The notes below the pieces were generated by a model. The model was not told the DNA's origin. It ran no database searches and saw only the letters and a list, made by a program, of their open reading frames with translations. A stretch of DNA of 64,000 bases from ZC4RG29 sp964521255 (GTDB taxonomy: Bacteria > Bacteroidota > Bacteroidia > Cytophagales > Cyclobacteriaceae): NCBI GenBank assembly GCA_964521255.1, contig CAZFRM010000023.1:1-64000 (forward strand). Reading direction: 5' to 3'. Position numbers and translations under genes: made by a program. Below, piece after piece: positions 53,779 to 62,528 of this stretch (positions within the stretch are counted from its first letter, which is position 1; the number at the start of each line of letters is the position of its first letter).

Positions 53779-54606
53779 ATGACGGACTATTATCAAATTC
53801 TGGGTGTATCACGAGGCGCTTCCACGGAAGAGATTAAGCGCGCCTATAGAAAATTGGCCCTCCGTTTTCATCCTGACAAAACCAATGACCCTGCAGCGCA
53901 TGAAAGGATAAAAGAAATTAATGAAGCCTATGATGTACTGGGTGATCCCGAAAAGAAAAGGAGTTATGATCTGGGAAGTTATAAGCCTTTGGTTGATGCA
54001 TTCAGAGAAACAGAAAGTTCACCCGCCCATCGCGACCCTGCATACCGGAGGAGAAGACCACCGGTAAGTCGAAAAAATGAAAAGTCGTCTTTGCAGGAAC
54101 TTAAGGAGACGTATATGCCATTTATGTCGAAGGTGTCTTTGACAGCATTTATTTTTTGTATGGTTCTTATGATAGATTATGCATTACCATTTCGTAAAAC
54201 CGTAGAGAAAATAGTTGATAGTTATACATACCAGGGCATTGGAATGAGAAATAACTTAAGCAGGAGTACATATATGCGATCGGAAATTATTGTTACCAAT
54301 GAAAGCAACCGGTATCGCATTTCTTCTCTTGATTACTCCTTCCATATAGGTGATTTAATTCATGTTTCCTCCAGTCGGTTTTTTCGGATACCTGTTTTCA
54401 TTGAATCTGATAAAGTTGCCAAAACGGAATTTAAGGCTACCATTTACAGGAATTTTATCTTTATGCCATTGGTATTATTAATAACTTCCGGTTTAGGAGT
54501 TTTTTTGAAACGCAATTTTGAGTTGCGTTTCAATCTTGGTATTGTGAATGCAATGCTTTTTTTATTAAATCTATTTTTCCTTTTTTCGCATAAATTTTTT
54601 GTGTGA
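53779..54606 (+). CDS. Membrane-bound J-domain (DnaJ-like) protein
   Basis: A 275-residue protein. The N-terminal J-domain (DYYQILGVSRGASTEEIKRA, FHPDKTND with the HPD motif, EAYDVLGDPEKKRSYD) stimulates DnaK ATPase. There is no zinc or substrate-binding domain. Instead membrane helices follow near residues 115-130, 225-240 and 255-270. It is likely an inner-membrane co-chaperone that recruits DnaK. The stop overlaps the SUI1 gene start (TGATG), so the two are translationally coupled. Confidence 0.88.
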   Translation: MTDYYQILGVSRGASTEEIKRAYRKLALRFHPDKTNDPAAHERIKEINEAYDVLGDPEKKRSYDLGSYKPLVDAFRETESSPAHRDPAYRRRRPPVSRKNEKSSLQELKETYMPFMSKVSLTAFIFCMVLMIDYALPFRKTVEKIVDSYTYQGIGMRNNLSRSTYMRSEIIVTNESNRYRISSLDYSFHIGDLIHVSSSRFFRIPVFIESDKVAKTEFKATIYRNFIFMPLVLLITSGLGVFLKRNFELRFNLGIVNAMLFLLNLFFLFSHKFFV

Positions 54607-54956
54607 TGGCCAAGAACAACGACTGGAAAAAACGCGACGGAATAGTTTACTCAACTTCTTCCGATTTTGAATACCAATATCAGCAAAGGGAAGAATCCAA
54701 CACGCTTCCACCGCAACAACAAAACCTTCGTGTATCTCTTGATAAGAGCAACCGTGGTGGTAAACAGGTGACACTGGTTACCGGGTTTGTAGGTTCCTCT
54801 CCGGATCTTGAAAAACTTGGTAAACTTGTGAAAACAAAATGCGGTGTGGGTGGCTCAGTGAAAGATGGGGAAATTGTTATTCAGGGCGATCTTCGTGATA
54901 AGATTTTGCAATTGCTGATTAAAGAAGGGTATAAGAATTCGAAGCGCGGGAATTGA
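54606..54956 (+). CDS. SUI1/eIF1-like translation factor
   Basis: About 116 residues, with a SUI1 domain (DKSNRGGKQVTLVTGF, LGKLVKTKCGVGGSVKDGEI, IVIQGDLRDKILQLLIKEGY). The bacterial members (YciH type) are homologous to eukaryotic eIF1 and archaeal aIF1 and may proofread translation initiation. The ATG at 54606 overlaps the J-domain gene stop. The gene converges with the LytTR gene through a partly palindromic stretch near 54958-55022. Confidence 0.93.
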   Translation: MAKNNDWKKRDGIVYSTSSDFEYQYQQREESNTLPPQQQNLRVSLDKSNRGGKQVTLVTGFVGSSPDLEKLGKLVKTKCGVGGSVKDGEIVIQGDLRDKILQLLIKEGYKNSKRGN

Positions 54957-55029
54957 AGAATGTTCACTGATAACGGTTAACAGATCACGGTAGATTCTCC
55001 TGTGATCTGTGATCCGTTAACTGTAGCAC

Positions 55030-55785
55030 CTATTTAACTAATCCACTAATCCAATCCCTGAACTGCGGAGCGTTTTCTTTGCTCACATGAATTTCTTCCT
55101 TCATCTCCGGTTGAAGAAAAACTCTGATCTTTCCATTGTCGGGTTTGAATTTTTCAATGGCTTCTAAGTTGCTTAAATATTTGCGGTTGATACGAAAGAA
55201 TTTTTGGTTATCTAATTGTTCTTCCAAATCACTGAGGTTATCGTCAACGATCATTTGTCGTCCCTCGAAATCTTTCACGAAAACAATTTTATGTTCAGTG
55301 TAGAAATAGGCAATGTCATCAACGGAAAGGGCGATGAACTCTGTACCTTTTTTTGCAATGACGCGGTTTAGTCCGCCACCTTTTTTCTCCTGTTGAAGCA
55401 ACTTCAATATATTCTCTTGTAAAAAATGATGTTCCAGCCACTTCATTTTTTCAAGCGAGCGTTTGAGCTTTTCTTCAGTGATTGGTTTTAACAGGTAATC
55501 GATAGAGTTATACTGGAATGACTCCAAAAGAAATTTATCGTAAGCTGTGGTGAAGATGACAGGAAACTGAACATGAATACGCTTAAATATTTCGAATGAA
55601 TGATCATCAGAAAGTTGAATATCAACAAAGGCCAGATCCGGTTTCGGGTTTTGTGCCAGCCATTCCACTGTTTCTTTAACACTGCCGAGTTTGGCGAGTA
55701 CAATAATATCATTCCTGATCTGATGAAGCATGGCCTCCATTTTTTGTTGTGCTAATAACTCATCTTCAATGATCAGTACTTTCAT
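55030..55785 (-). CDS. LytTR-family response regulator
   Basis: A 251-residue regulator. The receiver domain has the phospho-acceptor aspartate in LAFVDIQLSDD, and the conserved switch residues in VIFTTAYDKF and IDYLLKPITEEKL. The C-terminal LytTR DNA-binding domain shows FIALSVDDIAYFYTEHKIVF and FFRINRKYLSNLEAIEKF. It works with the LytS-type kinase encoded upstream at 55972. A MITE-like element ends 17 bp before its start codon, between the two genes. Confidence 0.94.
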   Translation of the reverse strand: MKVLIIEDELLAQQKMEAMLHQIRNDIIVLAKLGSVKETVEWLAQNPKPDLAFVDIQLSDDHSFEIFKRIHVQFPVIFTTAYDKFLLESFQYNSIDYLLKPITEEKLKRSLEKMKWLEHHFLQENILKLLQQEKKGGGLNRVIAKKGTEFIALSVDDIAYFYTEHKIVFVKDFEGRQMIVDDNLSDLEEQLDNQKFFRINRKYLSNLEAIEKFKPDNGKIRVFLQPEMKEEIHVSKENAPQFRDWISGLVK

Positions 55786-55802
55786 AATTTACATATTGTT
55801 GC

Positions 55803-55949
55803 CCGACTAAAATATAGCATTTGTTTCAATCCCTTGATTTTTCTTGATGTTTCTTTATCTGGCCTCACTCCTACCTCTCTCCGAGGGAGAGAGACTATGG
55901 AATCAAGAAAAATCAAGGGATTATGCAGGTGTTCGTTTTTTTTAGTCGG
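55803..55949. repeat. MITE-like element, copy 2, inside two-component operon
   Basis: A 147-bp copy of the element at 48028-48171, with the same ends (CCGACTAAAA / TTTTAGTCGG) and internal palindromes and only a few differences. It fills the gap between the histidine kinase stop and the response regulator start. Confidence 0.9.
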
Positions 55950-55971
55950 ACATTATTGTATTTCTATAAAG

Positions 55972-57051
55972 TTATTGACCTAATGGCATTAACGGAAGAT
56001 TAACATTGAAGTATCCACTTTCGCTTGTTGTCGTTATTCCTTTTCCGGTTATAATCTTGAACCGATCGTCCATGTTTTTAAGTCCTATTTTGGATGAATG
56101 CTTTATGCTTCGCTTGATTTGAATTCTGTTGCTGATCATTAGCACATCGTCTTCCAATCGCAGATCAATCTGGAGTGGAATACTTTCTGAAATTTCATTG
56201 TGCTTTACAGCATTTTCCATGGCAACAAATGCGGAGATAGGAGGGATGAGGTATTTCCTTTCGGTAGTTCCATTAAAGTGTTTTTTAACATTCAAGGCAT
56301 TTCCAAAGCGCAATTCAAGGAGATCGATATACTTTTTCATAAAACTCAACTCATCTTCTAACAAAACGAGCGTTTGATCTTTCTGACTTAAAATGTATCG
56401 ATAAATATCGGCAAGGTTCTCCGTGAATTGCATTGCTTTCTGTTGATTGCTGCCAATAAGGTAAGAAAGGCTGTTAAGAGAATTGAACATGAAATGCGGA
56501 TCAATTTGATTTTTCAAGGCTTCCAGTTCAGCCTTTGCTTTTGCGGAAGAAAGATTAGCATTCAATATTTGTTCATTCTCCTGTTCTTTCACCATGAAAA
56601 TGGTTTCATAAATGTGAATCACAAAAAGAACAATGATCACATTGATCAGTGTGACGATGAGGATTACTTCCCAATTAATTTTTGGAAAGCCCGCCCAGCG
56701 ATACCACAAACAAAGCCATGCAATAGTGAGGGGAGAAGTAAAGAAAATATTATTGACAACAAGGAGAATAAGTTTTTCAATAGGCTTATCAAACCAGGTA
56801 AACCGCTTGCGTGTGCGAAACATCAGGTACCGATTGCCTTGCCAGATGACTGCAGACAATCCTATAAAATAGGGATAGCCCAACCAATAAGTAAGATCAT
56901 GAATGGTGAGTTGCCCAAACAAACCTGAAATGTTTGGGATAATTATTCCAAAGAAAGGGATGCCAAACAAACGCATGAGCTTATCATTCAGCTTCACCTC
57001 TGGAGGAGAAGGAGTTTGATCTTCTTTTATTCCGTTTGAGCTGCGATTCAT
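55972..57051 (-). CDS. LytS-type sensor histidine kinase
   Basis: A 359-residue membrane histidine kinase. Four helices span about residues 30-145 (FFGIIIPNISGLFGQL, YPYFIGLSAVIW, LLVVNNIFFTSPLTIAWLC, VILIVTLINVIIVLFVIHIY). A helical linker follows. The His_kinase domain has the phospho-acceptor histidine in NQIDPHFMFNSLNSLSYLIG, and the ATP site in VAMENAVKHN and SKIGLKNMDDRF. The response regulator is encoded directly downstream, with a MITE-like element in between. Confidence 0.94.
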   Translation of the reverse strand: MNRSSNGIKEDQTPSPPEVKLNDKLMRLFGIPFFGIIIPNISGLFGQLTIHDLTYWLGYPYFIGLSAVIWQGNRYLMFRTRKRFTWFDKPIEKLILLVVNNIFFTSPLTIAWLCLWYRWAGFPKINWEVILIVTLINVIIVLFVIHIYETIFMVKEQENEQILNANLSSAKAKAELEALKNQIDPHFMFNSLNSLSYLIGSNQQKAMQFTENLADIYRYILSQKDQTLVLLEDELSFMKKYIDLLELRFGNALNVKKHFNGTTERKYLIPPISAFVAMENAVKHNEISESIPLQIDLRLEDDVLMISNRIQIKRSIKHSSKIGLKNMDDRFKIITGKGITTTSESGYFNVNLPLMPLGQ

Positions 57052-57142
57052 TCCGCCCCGGTATTTTACAATAGTTTAGTAAAGTTATAAATGACAATTT
57101 CAATTCAGAACATTAAAGTACCTAACCTAAACACTTATTATT

Positions 57143-57547
57143 ATGGACGTACCATCAATAAATTATTGGGCCATTCTGGTATCAGCACTGTCTACTTTTC
57201 TCATTGGCGGATTGTGGTATTCGCCTGCGGTTTTTGGAAAAGCATGGATGCGCGAAAACGGCTTAACGGAAGAGGCGTTGAAAAATGGCAACATGACAAA
57301 GATATTCGGTATAGCATTTTTGTTAGCATTGGTTGCGGCCATCAACCTTGCCATGTTCCTGGGGCCTGAAGTTAACGTGACGATGGGGGCATTTTATGGA
57401 TTTCTGGCTGGCTTTGGATGGGTAGCTATGTTTATTGGTACACATTATTTGTTTGAAAGAAAGTCGTTCAAATTATTTTTAATCAATGCGGGTTACAGTA
57501 TTGTCGCTCTAACGGTAATGGGTGTTATCATCGGAGCATGGAAATAA
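57143..57547 (+). CDS. DUF1761 membrane protein
   Basis: A 134-residue inner-membrane protein with four helices and the signature FLIGGLWYSPAVFGKAWMRE near the N-terminus, then FGWVAMFIGTHYLFERKSFK. This is typical of DUF1761. Function unknown. It is followed 13 bp later by the SRPBCC-domain gene and probably shares its transcript. Confidence 0.9.
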   Translation: MDVPSINYWAILVSALSTFLIGGLWYSPAVFGKAWMRENGLTEEALKNGNMTKIFGIAFLLALVAAINLAMFLGPEVNVTMGAFYGFLAGFGWVAMFIGTHYLFERKSFKLFLINAGYSIVALTVMGVIIGAWK

Positions 57548-57560
57548 AATCATTTTGTAA

Positions 57561-58010
57561 ATGAGAATTGTAGAAGCTTCCATTGACCTTGATCTTGCAC
57601 CCCAGGATATTTTAGATGTGTTCATTAAACAGGAGCATCTGAAAGCCTGGTGGGGTGTAGATCGTTCGCTTATTGAATTGAAACCCGGCGGCTTGTATTC
57701 ACTGGTTTGGCAAAAGAAGGATAATTGTGTTGAGTATGTTTCAACCGGAATTATTGCAGAGTATCTTCCCGGGTGCCAGTTAAAGGTGAAAAATCTTGTC
57801 TACATTAATCCTCAGCGCCCCATTCTCGGTTCGATGGAGTTGCTGGTTATGACAACGCCTAACGAAAATCACACTACCCAACTTACCGTTGTTCAATCAG
57901 GATATCTGAATAGTCCGGATTGGGACTGGTTGTATAACGCAGTACAAAAAGCATGGCCTGAGGTGCTTCAACAAATAAAAAAATATTTACAAACCATTTC
58001 TGTGCATTAA
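57561..58010 (+). CDS. SRPBCC/AHSA1-like protein
   Basis: A 149-residue soluble protein of the START/Bet v1-like superfamily. ASIDLDLAPQDILDVFIKQE, HLKAWWGVDRSLIELKPGG and YLPGCQLKVKNLVYI match AHSA1-like domains that bind hydrophobic ligands. The last segment (DWLYNAVQKAWPEVLQQIKK) is the C-terminal helix. Next to DUF1761 and a lipoprotein gene. Ligand unknown. Confidence 0.88.
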   Translation: MRIVEASIDLDLAPQDILDVFIKQEHLKAWWGVDRSLIELKPGGLYSLVWQKKDNCVEYVSTGIIAEYLPGCQLKVKNLVYINPQRPILGSMELLVMTTPNENHTTQLTVVQSGYLNSPDWDWLYNAVQKAWPEVLQQIKKYLQTISVH

Positions 58011-58039
58011 CTAATTTTCTTGTTGACTAAAATTTAAGG

Positions 58040-58531
58040 ATGAGTAAAACTATTTTATTCGCGATTGTCATTCTACTGGGATGCAGTTCCAGGAGTGAAA
58101 TAATACAAGACAAGGAACCATCCATTGCTGAAAATTTAATTGGCGAATGGCGAAATACAAAGTTGAAAGTTACTATGAACAGTGTTAACGGTATTCAGGA
58201 CTCGGTGATGATCCTGGAGGCTGACTCCACCAATTGGGAAAATATTGTTCAGATGAAGCCTATCCAAACTTTCTTTGAAAAGAACGGATCATATCACTCA
58301 GATCACTACGCTGTAAACGGCAGCCTCTTGTTTAGCGCCAAAGGAACGTGGGCTGTTTCGAATGATACACTCATTATGAAACAGACATCGCCTAATGTGG
58401 CCACCTACCGGTTGAAGACTGAAATTATCAATGATGTAGTAACCTTTTCAGGTAAACTGGACTTTGATGAAGACGGTGCCGACGATGATGATTATTATGG
58501 TATTCAACGAAAGCAAAATTCCCCCCATTAA
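58040..58531 (+). CDS. Hypothetical lipoprotein
   Basis: A 163-residue protein with a lipobox (IVILLGCSSR). The rest is beta-rich (LIGEWRNTKLKVTMNSV, FFEKNGSYHSDHYAVNG, GTWAVSNDTLIMKQT), resembling lipocalin-like DUF domains of Bacteroidota that begin with 'GxW'. An acidic end (DEDGADDDDYYGI) follows. Third gene in line after DUF1761 and SRPBCC. Function unknown. Confidence 0.75.
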   Translation: MSKTILFAIVILLGCSSRSEIIQDKEPSIAENLIGEWRNTKLKVTMNSVNGIQDSVMILEADSTNWENIVQMKPIQTFFEKNGSYHSDHYAVNGSLLFSAKGTWAVSNDTLIMKQTSPNVATYRLKTEIINDVVTFSGKLDFDEDGADDDDYYGIQRKQNSPH

Positions 58532-58591
58532 CATTTAACCTTTAACCTTCCGCTAGGCTTCCACCGACTCCGTTATTATATTTGACGGCGA

Positions 58592-59113
58592 ATGGAAACC
58601 GATCAACAGAAGTATCTTTCAGAATTTAGCGAAGTTCTACTCTTCATCATTGGGGGTATTCTGTTCGTATTGTCAGCGCTCATTGTTTCGTGGCTGGTGC
58701 GGCCGCATAGACCTAACCCGGAGAAACTTTCTACTTATGAAAGTGGGGAAGAACCCATAGGCTCTGCATGGACGCAATTCAATCTGCGCTTTTACATTAT
58801 TGCATTGATCTTCCTCTTGTTTGAAGCTGAATTGGTATTCCTTTTTCCATGGGCAACAATTTTTGCGCGCAAGGATTTAATGGAGACAACCAATGGTATG
58901 TGGGGATGGTTCAGCATGATTGAGATGACAATCTTTATTCTGATTCTTGCGTTGGGGCTAGCCTATGCATGGATAAATGGTTTTCTCGATTGGGTAAAGC
59001 CCGATCCCAAACCAACAGAATTTAAATCACCTGTTCCAAAGAAATTTTATGATCAATTGAACGAGAAATACACCCCTACCCCTAAATCCCCTAAAGGGGA
59101 CTTAAATGCTTAA
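58592..59113 (+). CDS. nuoA: NADH-quinone oxidoreductase subunit A
   Basis: A 173-residue membrane subunit of complex I with three helices (EVLLFIIGGILFVLSALIVS, FYIIALIFLLFEAELVFLFP, IEMTIFILILALGLAYAWIN). KLSTYESGEEPIGSAWTQFN is the conserved loop at the quinone site. The last ~12 codons (TPKSPKGDLNA) are formed by the left arm of a palindromic repeat. First gene of nuoABCD. Confidence 0.95.
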   Translation: METDQQKYLSEFSEVLLFIIGGILFVLSALIVSWLVRPHRPNPEKLSTYESGEEPIGSAWTQFNLRFYIIALIFLLFEAELVFLFPWATIFARKDLMETTNGMWGWFSMIEMTIFILILALGLAYAWINGFLDWVKPDPKPTEFKSPVPKKFYDQLNEKYTPTPKSPKGDLNA

Positions 59114-59149
59114 GTTCTCTTTAAAGTCCCCTTTAGGGGATTTAGGGGT
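59078..59149. repeat. Inverted repeat overlapping the end of nuoA
   Basis: Arms at 59078-59106 and 59120-59149 are near-perfect inverted copies (ACCCCTAAATCCCCTAAAGG). The left arm encodes the last codons of nuoA and the loop holds its stop. It lies in the nuoA-nuoB gap and could attenuate or process the transcript. Confidence 0.88.
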
Positions 59150-59176
59150 TAAACACTAACTATAACCAAATTCACA

Positions 59177-59704
59177 ATGGGTCTACTTGACCAGCAATTC
59201 GAACACGGCGGAGTGATCATCACAAAACTTGATGACCTTATTAATTGGGCGCGGCTTTCATCTATGTTCCCGATGACATTTGGTATAGCGTGTTGTGCTT
59301 TTGAATTTATGGTTACAGGAACAACCGTTTATGATATGGATCGATTCGGAATGGCGCCACGTGCTTCACCTCGTCAGGCCGATGTTATGATAGTGGCTGG
59401 AACGGTGACATTTAAAATGGCTGATCGCATTCGCAGACTATATGAACAAATGGCTGAACCGCGATATGTAATTTCAATGGGATCTTGTTCTAACTGTGGT
59501 GGTCCTTACTGGCAACATGGTTATCATGTGGTGAAAGGTGTTGACCGGATTATTCCAGTCGATGTTTATGTGCCGGGTTGTCCGCCAAGACCAGAGGCAT
59601 TGATAGGTGGTTTTCTGAAACTGCAGGAGAAAATCAGAAGTGAAAGTTTAATGGCGCCAAAAGCGCTTGAGAAATTAATGGCAAAAGAAAAACAACATGC
59701 TTGA
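59177..59704 (+). CDS. nuoB: NADH-quinone oxidoreductase subunit B
   Basis: A 175-residue complex I subunit carrying the terminal [4Fe-4S] cluster N2. Cluster cysteines are in GIACCAFEF, SMGSCSNCGG and VPGCPPRPEAL. It accepts electrons from the FeS chain and reduces quinone at the interface with NuoD. It overlaps nuoC by 8 bp. Confidence 0.97.
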   Translation: MGLLDQQFEHGGVIITKLDDLINWARLSSMFPMTFGIACCAFEFMVTGTTVYDMDRFGMAPRASPRQADVMIVAGTVTFKMADRIRRLYEQMAEPRYVISMGSCSNCGGPYWQHGYHVVKGVDRIIPVDVYVPGCPPRPEALIGGFLKLQEKIRSESLMAPKALEKLMAKEKQHA

Positions 59705-60179
59705 GTTTGAAAATATTGTTTCCCTGGTAAGAAGCGTCACCACCGGTGAAGTAAAAGAAGATTTAAATGCTACACCAAGAGGTATCATAATTTCATCCGC
59801 CGATTTGCTATGTGTTTGCAAAATGCTGCATGAAAATTCTTCGACCTACTTCGATATGCTTACTTGCCTGACAGGAATTGATAATGGCTTGCAGGCAAAC
59901 ACAATGGAAGTTGTCTATAATCTTTATTCTATTCCATTCAATCATCATCTTACTTTAAAAGTTATTCTTCCCCGCGACAAACCTGAAGTGCATACCGTAA
60001 GCCATATTTGGAAAACAGCCGACTGGCACGAGAGAGAAGCGTATGATCTTTTTGGAATACAGTTTACCAATCATCCTGATCTGAGGAGAATTTTATTGCC
60101 TGCCGATTGGGATGGATATCCATTAAGAAAAGACTACAAACATCAGGAGTATTACCGCGGCGTAAAAGTTGAATATTAA
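59697..60179 (+). CDS. nuoC: NADH-quinone oxidoreductase subunit C
   Basis: A 160-residue peripheral-arm subunit. The diagnostic end is WHEREAYDLFGIQFTNHPDL then RRILLPADWDGYPLRKDY. It is separate from NuoD, unlike the fused NuoCD of enterics. It overlaps nuoB and is followed 33 bp later by nuoD. Confidence 0.96.
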   Translation: MLEFENIVSLVRSVTTGEVKEDLNATPRGIIISSADLLCVCKMLHENSSTYFDMLTCLTGIDNGLQANTMEVVYNLYSIPFNHHLTLKVILPRDKPEVHTVSHIWKTADWHEREAYDLFGIQFTNHPDLRRILLPADWDGYPLRKDYKHQEYYRGVKVEY

Positions 60180-60212
60180 TTCCCAATGACCAATGACTAT
60201 TGACTGATTTCC

Positions 60213-61433
60213 ATGCCTACCGATAGAATCCAATATCAATTCAAACCCGATAACCTTCTTCTCTCTGAGCCAAATAAGTTGAGTGAAGAAAATCTTCGCT
60301 CGGAAGAGATGATTGTAAACATTGGTCCGCAGCACCCATCAACACATGGTGTTCTTCGCCTTGAGGTACGGATGGATGGTGAGGTGATCAAAGAAGTGGT
60401 TCCGCACATTGGATACCTCCACCGTTGTTTCGAAAAACATGCGGAGAATCTTCCCTATAATCAGATCATACCTTTCGTGGATCGTTGTGATTATGTTACG
60501 GCTATGAACAACGAGCATATTTACGCCATGGGTGTTGAACGAATGCTGGGAATCTCAGAGCAGATTCCGAAACGGGTAGAGTATGTACGTGTATTGATGA
60601 GTGAACTCAATCGCATTGCATCACACATGATCGCCGTTGGTACATATGGAATGGACATAGGCGCTTTCACTCCTTTCTTTTGGATCATGCGCGATCGTGA
60701 ACACATTCTTCGATTGTTTGAATGGGCTTCCGGCGCACGTCTCTTGTATAATTATATTTGGGTGGGAGGATTGTTTTATGATCTTCCGGTAGGATTTGAA
60801 GAACGTTGTCGCGAGTTTATTCAATACTTTAAACCGAAGCTTAAGGAGATTGAAGTTGTATTGATTGAAAATAAGATCTTTATTGACCGTACTGCCAATG
60901 TTGGCGTTCTTCCCCTCGACTTAGCTATTAATTGTGGCGTAACAGGACCTATGTTGCGTGCCTCCGGACTGCGTTATGATATAAGAAAAGTTGACGCTTA
61001 TTCTGTTTATCCTGAACTGGAATTTTCAATTCCCATTGGTGAAGGAAAGATGGGTGCTGTTGGTGATTGCTGGGATCGTACCTGGGTCAGGATGGAAGAA
61101 ATTTATCAGTCAATTTATTTGGTAGAGCAGTGCCTGGACAAATTGATGAACGAACATAAAAGAACCCGCGACTTCGATCCGCAGGCGCTTGTGCCAAAAA
61201 AGATTCGTCCGAAAGCACAGGATCTTTACGTGCGTGGCGAAATGCCTAAGGGAGAATTGGGATTCTTCTTCCGCGCAGATGGACGGAGTGATATTCCTTT
61301 CCGATGCAAATGCCGTTCGTGCAGCTTTGTCAATCTTTCCGTGTTGCCTGAAATAACAAAAGGAGTGTTGGTAGCCGATCTGATTGCCATTCTGGGTTCA
61401 ATTGATATTGTGTTGGGAGAAGTGGATCGATAA
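60213..61433 (+). CDS. nuoD: NADH-quinone oxidoreductase subunit D
   Basis: A 406-residue subunit lining the quinone site. MIVNIGPQHPSTHGVLRLE carries the quinone-binding histidine loop, and GYLHRCFEKHAEN and DRCDYVTAMNNEHIYAMGVE are typical. It ends GSIDIVLGEVDR, the conserved C-terminus. nuoE does not follow; a GNAT gene starts 13 bp later, so the other complex I genes must lie elsewhere. Confidence 0.97.
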   Translation: MPTDRIQYQFKPDNLLLSEPNKLSEENLRSEEMIVNIGPQHPSTHGVLRLEVRMDGEVIKEVVPHIGYLHRCFEKHAENLPYNQIIPFVDRCDYVTAMNNEHIYAMGVERMLGISEQIPKRVEYVRVLMSELNRIASHMIAVGTYGMDIGAFTPFFWIMRDREHILRLFEWASGARLLYNYIWVGGLFYDLPVGFEERCREFIQYFKPKLKEIEVVLIENKIFIDRTANVGVLPLDLAINCGVTGPMLRASGLRYDIRKVDAYSVYPELEFSIPIGEGKMGAVGDCWDRTWVRMEEIYQSIYLVEQCLDKLMNEHKRTRDFDPQALVPKKIRPKAQDLYVRGEMPKGELGFFFRADGRSDIPFRCKCRSCSFVNLSVLPEITKGVLVADLIAILGSIDIVLGEVDR

Positions 61434-61446
61434 TAAATAACAGGCG

Positions 61447-61911
61447 ATGAAATTCAGAAAGGCTACGATAGCAGATGTTCCGTTAATTGTGGAAATGTTG
61501 GCGAATGATGAGTTGGGCAAATCAAGAGAAGACTTTAGTATTCCATTGCCCGAAAAATATTATCGTGCGTTTGAAAACATTAATAAAGACAGTAATCAGG
61601 AATTAATTGTGATAGAGAATGAAACCGAAGGAGTAATAGGCACACTACAGTTGTCGTTTATTCCGTACCTGACTTATCAGGGTGGAGTAAGAGCTCAGAT
61701 TGAAGCTGTTCGTATAAAGGAAGATCAACGCGGGAAGGGATTGGGCGAAGAACTTTTTCGTTGGGCAATTCAACGGGCAAAAGAAAGGGGCGCACACTTG
61801 TTGCAATTAACTACCGACAAAAAGCGACCGGATGCATTGAGATTTTACGAGAAATTGGGATTTACTGCTTCTCATGAAGGGATGAAACTTCAGTTGACGG
61901 CTAGACAATAA
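61447..61911 (+). CDS. GNAT-family N-acetyltransferase
   Basis: A 154-residue acetyltransferase. The acetyl-CoA-binding motif is KEDQRGKGLGEELFRWAIQR, preceded by the strand IEAVRI; RPDALRFYEKLGF is the usual end motif. Substrate unknown. It directly follows nuoD and may be expressed with the nuo genes. Confidence 0.92.
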   Translation: MKFRKATIADVPLIVEMLANDELGKSREDFSIPLPEKYYRAFENINKDSNQELIVIENETEGVIGTLQLSFIPYLTYQGGVRAQIEAVRIKEDQRGKGLGEELFRWAIQRAKERGAHLLQLTTDKKRPDALRFYEKLGFTASHEGMKLQLTARQ

Positions 61912-62046
61912 AAATAAGTTTTGCAAAATCTGAATCAGATTTCTTCAACAGTAGGTCTATGCAGAAATGCATAAAGTAAAAATTAGAATTTGGTTGTAAG
62001 CAGGATTAATTGAGGAATCACTAACTTCAATTAAACTTATACAATT

Positions 62047-62463
62047 ATGCCTATACCACCCTTCCATCACCAGGATTTTGGTAAGTTTCTTCTTCGCTTA
62101 ACGTGTGGAGGCATACTTTTTTTTCATGGATTTCACAAAGTATTTGTAGAAGTTGATCATGTGAAACGCCTTGTTGAAGATGCAGGGCTTCCGTCATTTC
62201 TCGCTTATGGGAATATTGTAGGCGAATTCGTAGCGCCCTTGTTAGTTATCATTGGTTACAAGACAAGGGTGGGGGCACTCATTATCGTTTTTAACATGTT
62301 TATGTCTGTAATCCTTGTGCATCGTGATATCATGTTTTCTGTAAATGATTTTGGCGGATGGATGATTGAGACGAATGTACTTTACCTCATGACTGCTGTT
62401 GTTATTTTCTTGTTAGGCTCGGGTAAGTATAGCCTTTCAAAAGGAAAAGGTATTTGGGATTAA
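62047..62463 (+). CDS. DoxX-family membrane protein
   Basis: A 138-residue inner-membrane protein with four helices (FLLRLTCGGILFFHGFHKVF, FLAYGNIVGEFVAPLLVIIG, VGALIIVFNMFMSVILVH, LYLMTAVVIFLLGSG). It matches the DoxX pattern, often linked to redox stress or thiosulfate metabolism, but most members are uncharacterised. No partner genes are adjacent. Confidence 0.9.
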   Translation: MPIPPFHHQDFGKFLLRLTCGGILFFHGFHKVFVEVDHVKRLVEDAGLPSFLAYGNIVGEFVAPLLVIIGYKTRVGALIIVFNMFMSVILVHRDIMFSVNDFGGWMIETNVLYLMTAVVIFLLGSGKYSLSKGKGIWD

Positions 62464-62528
62464 CGATGTTCATGATTCATCCATAACTAAGGACATTGAA
62501 TCATCATCTTGCATTCTCATTTGAGATT

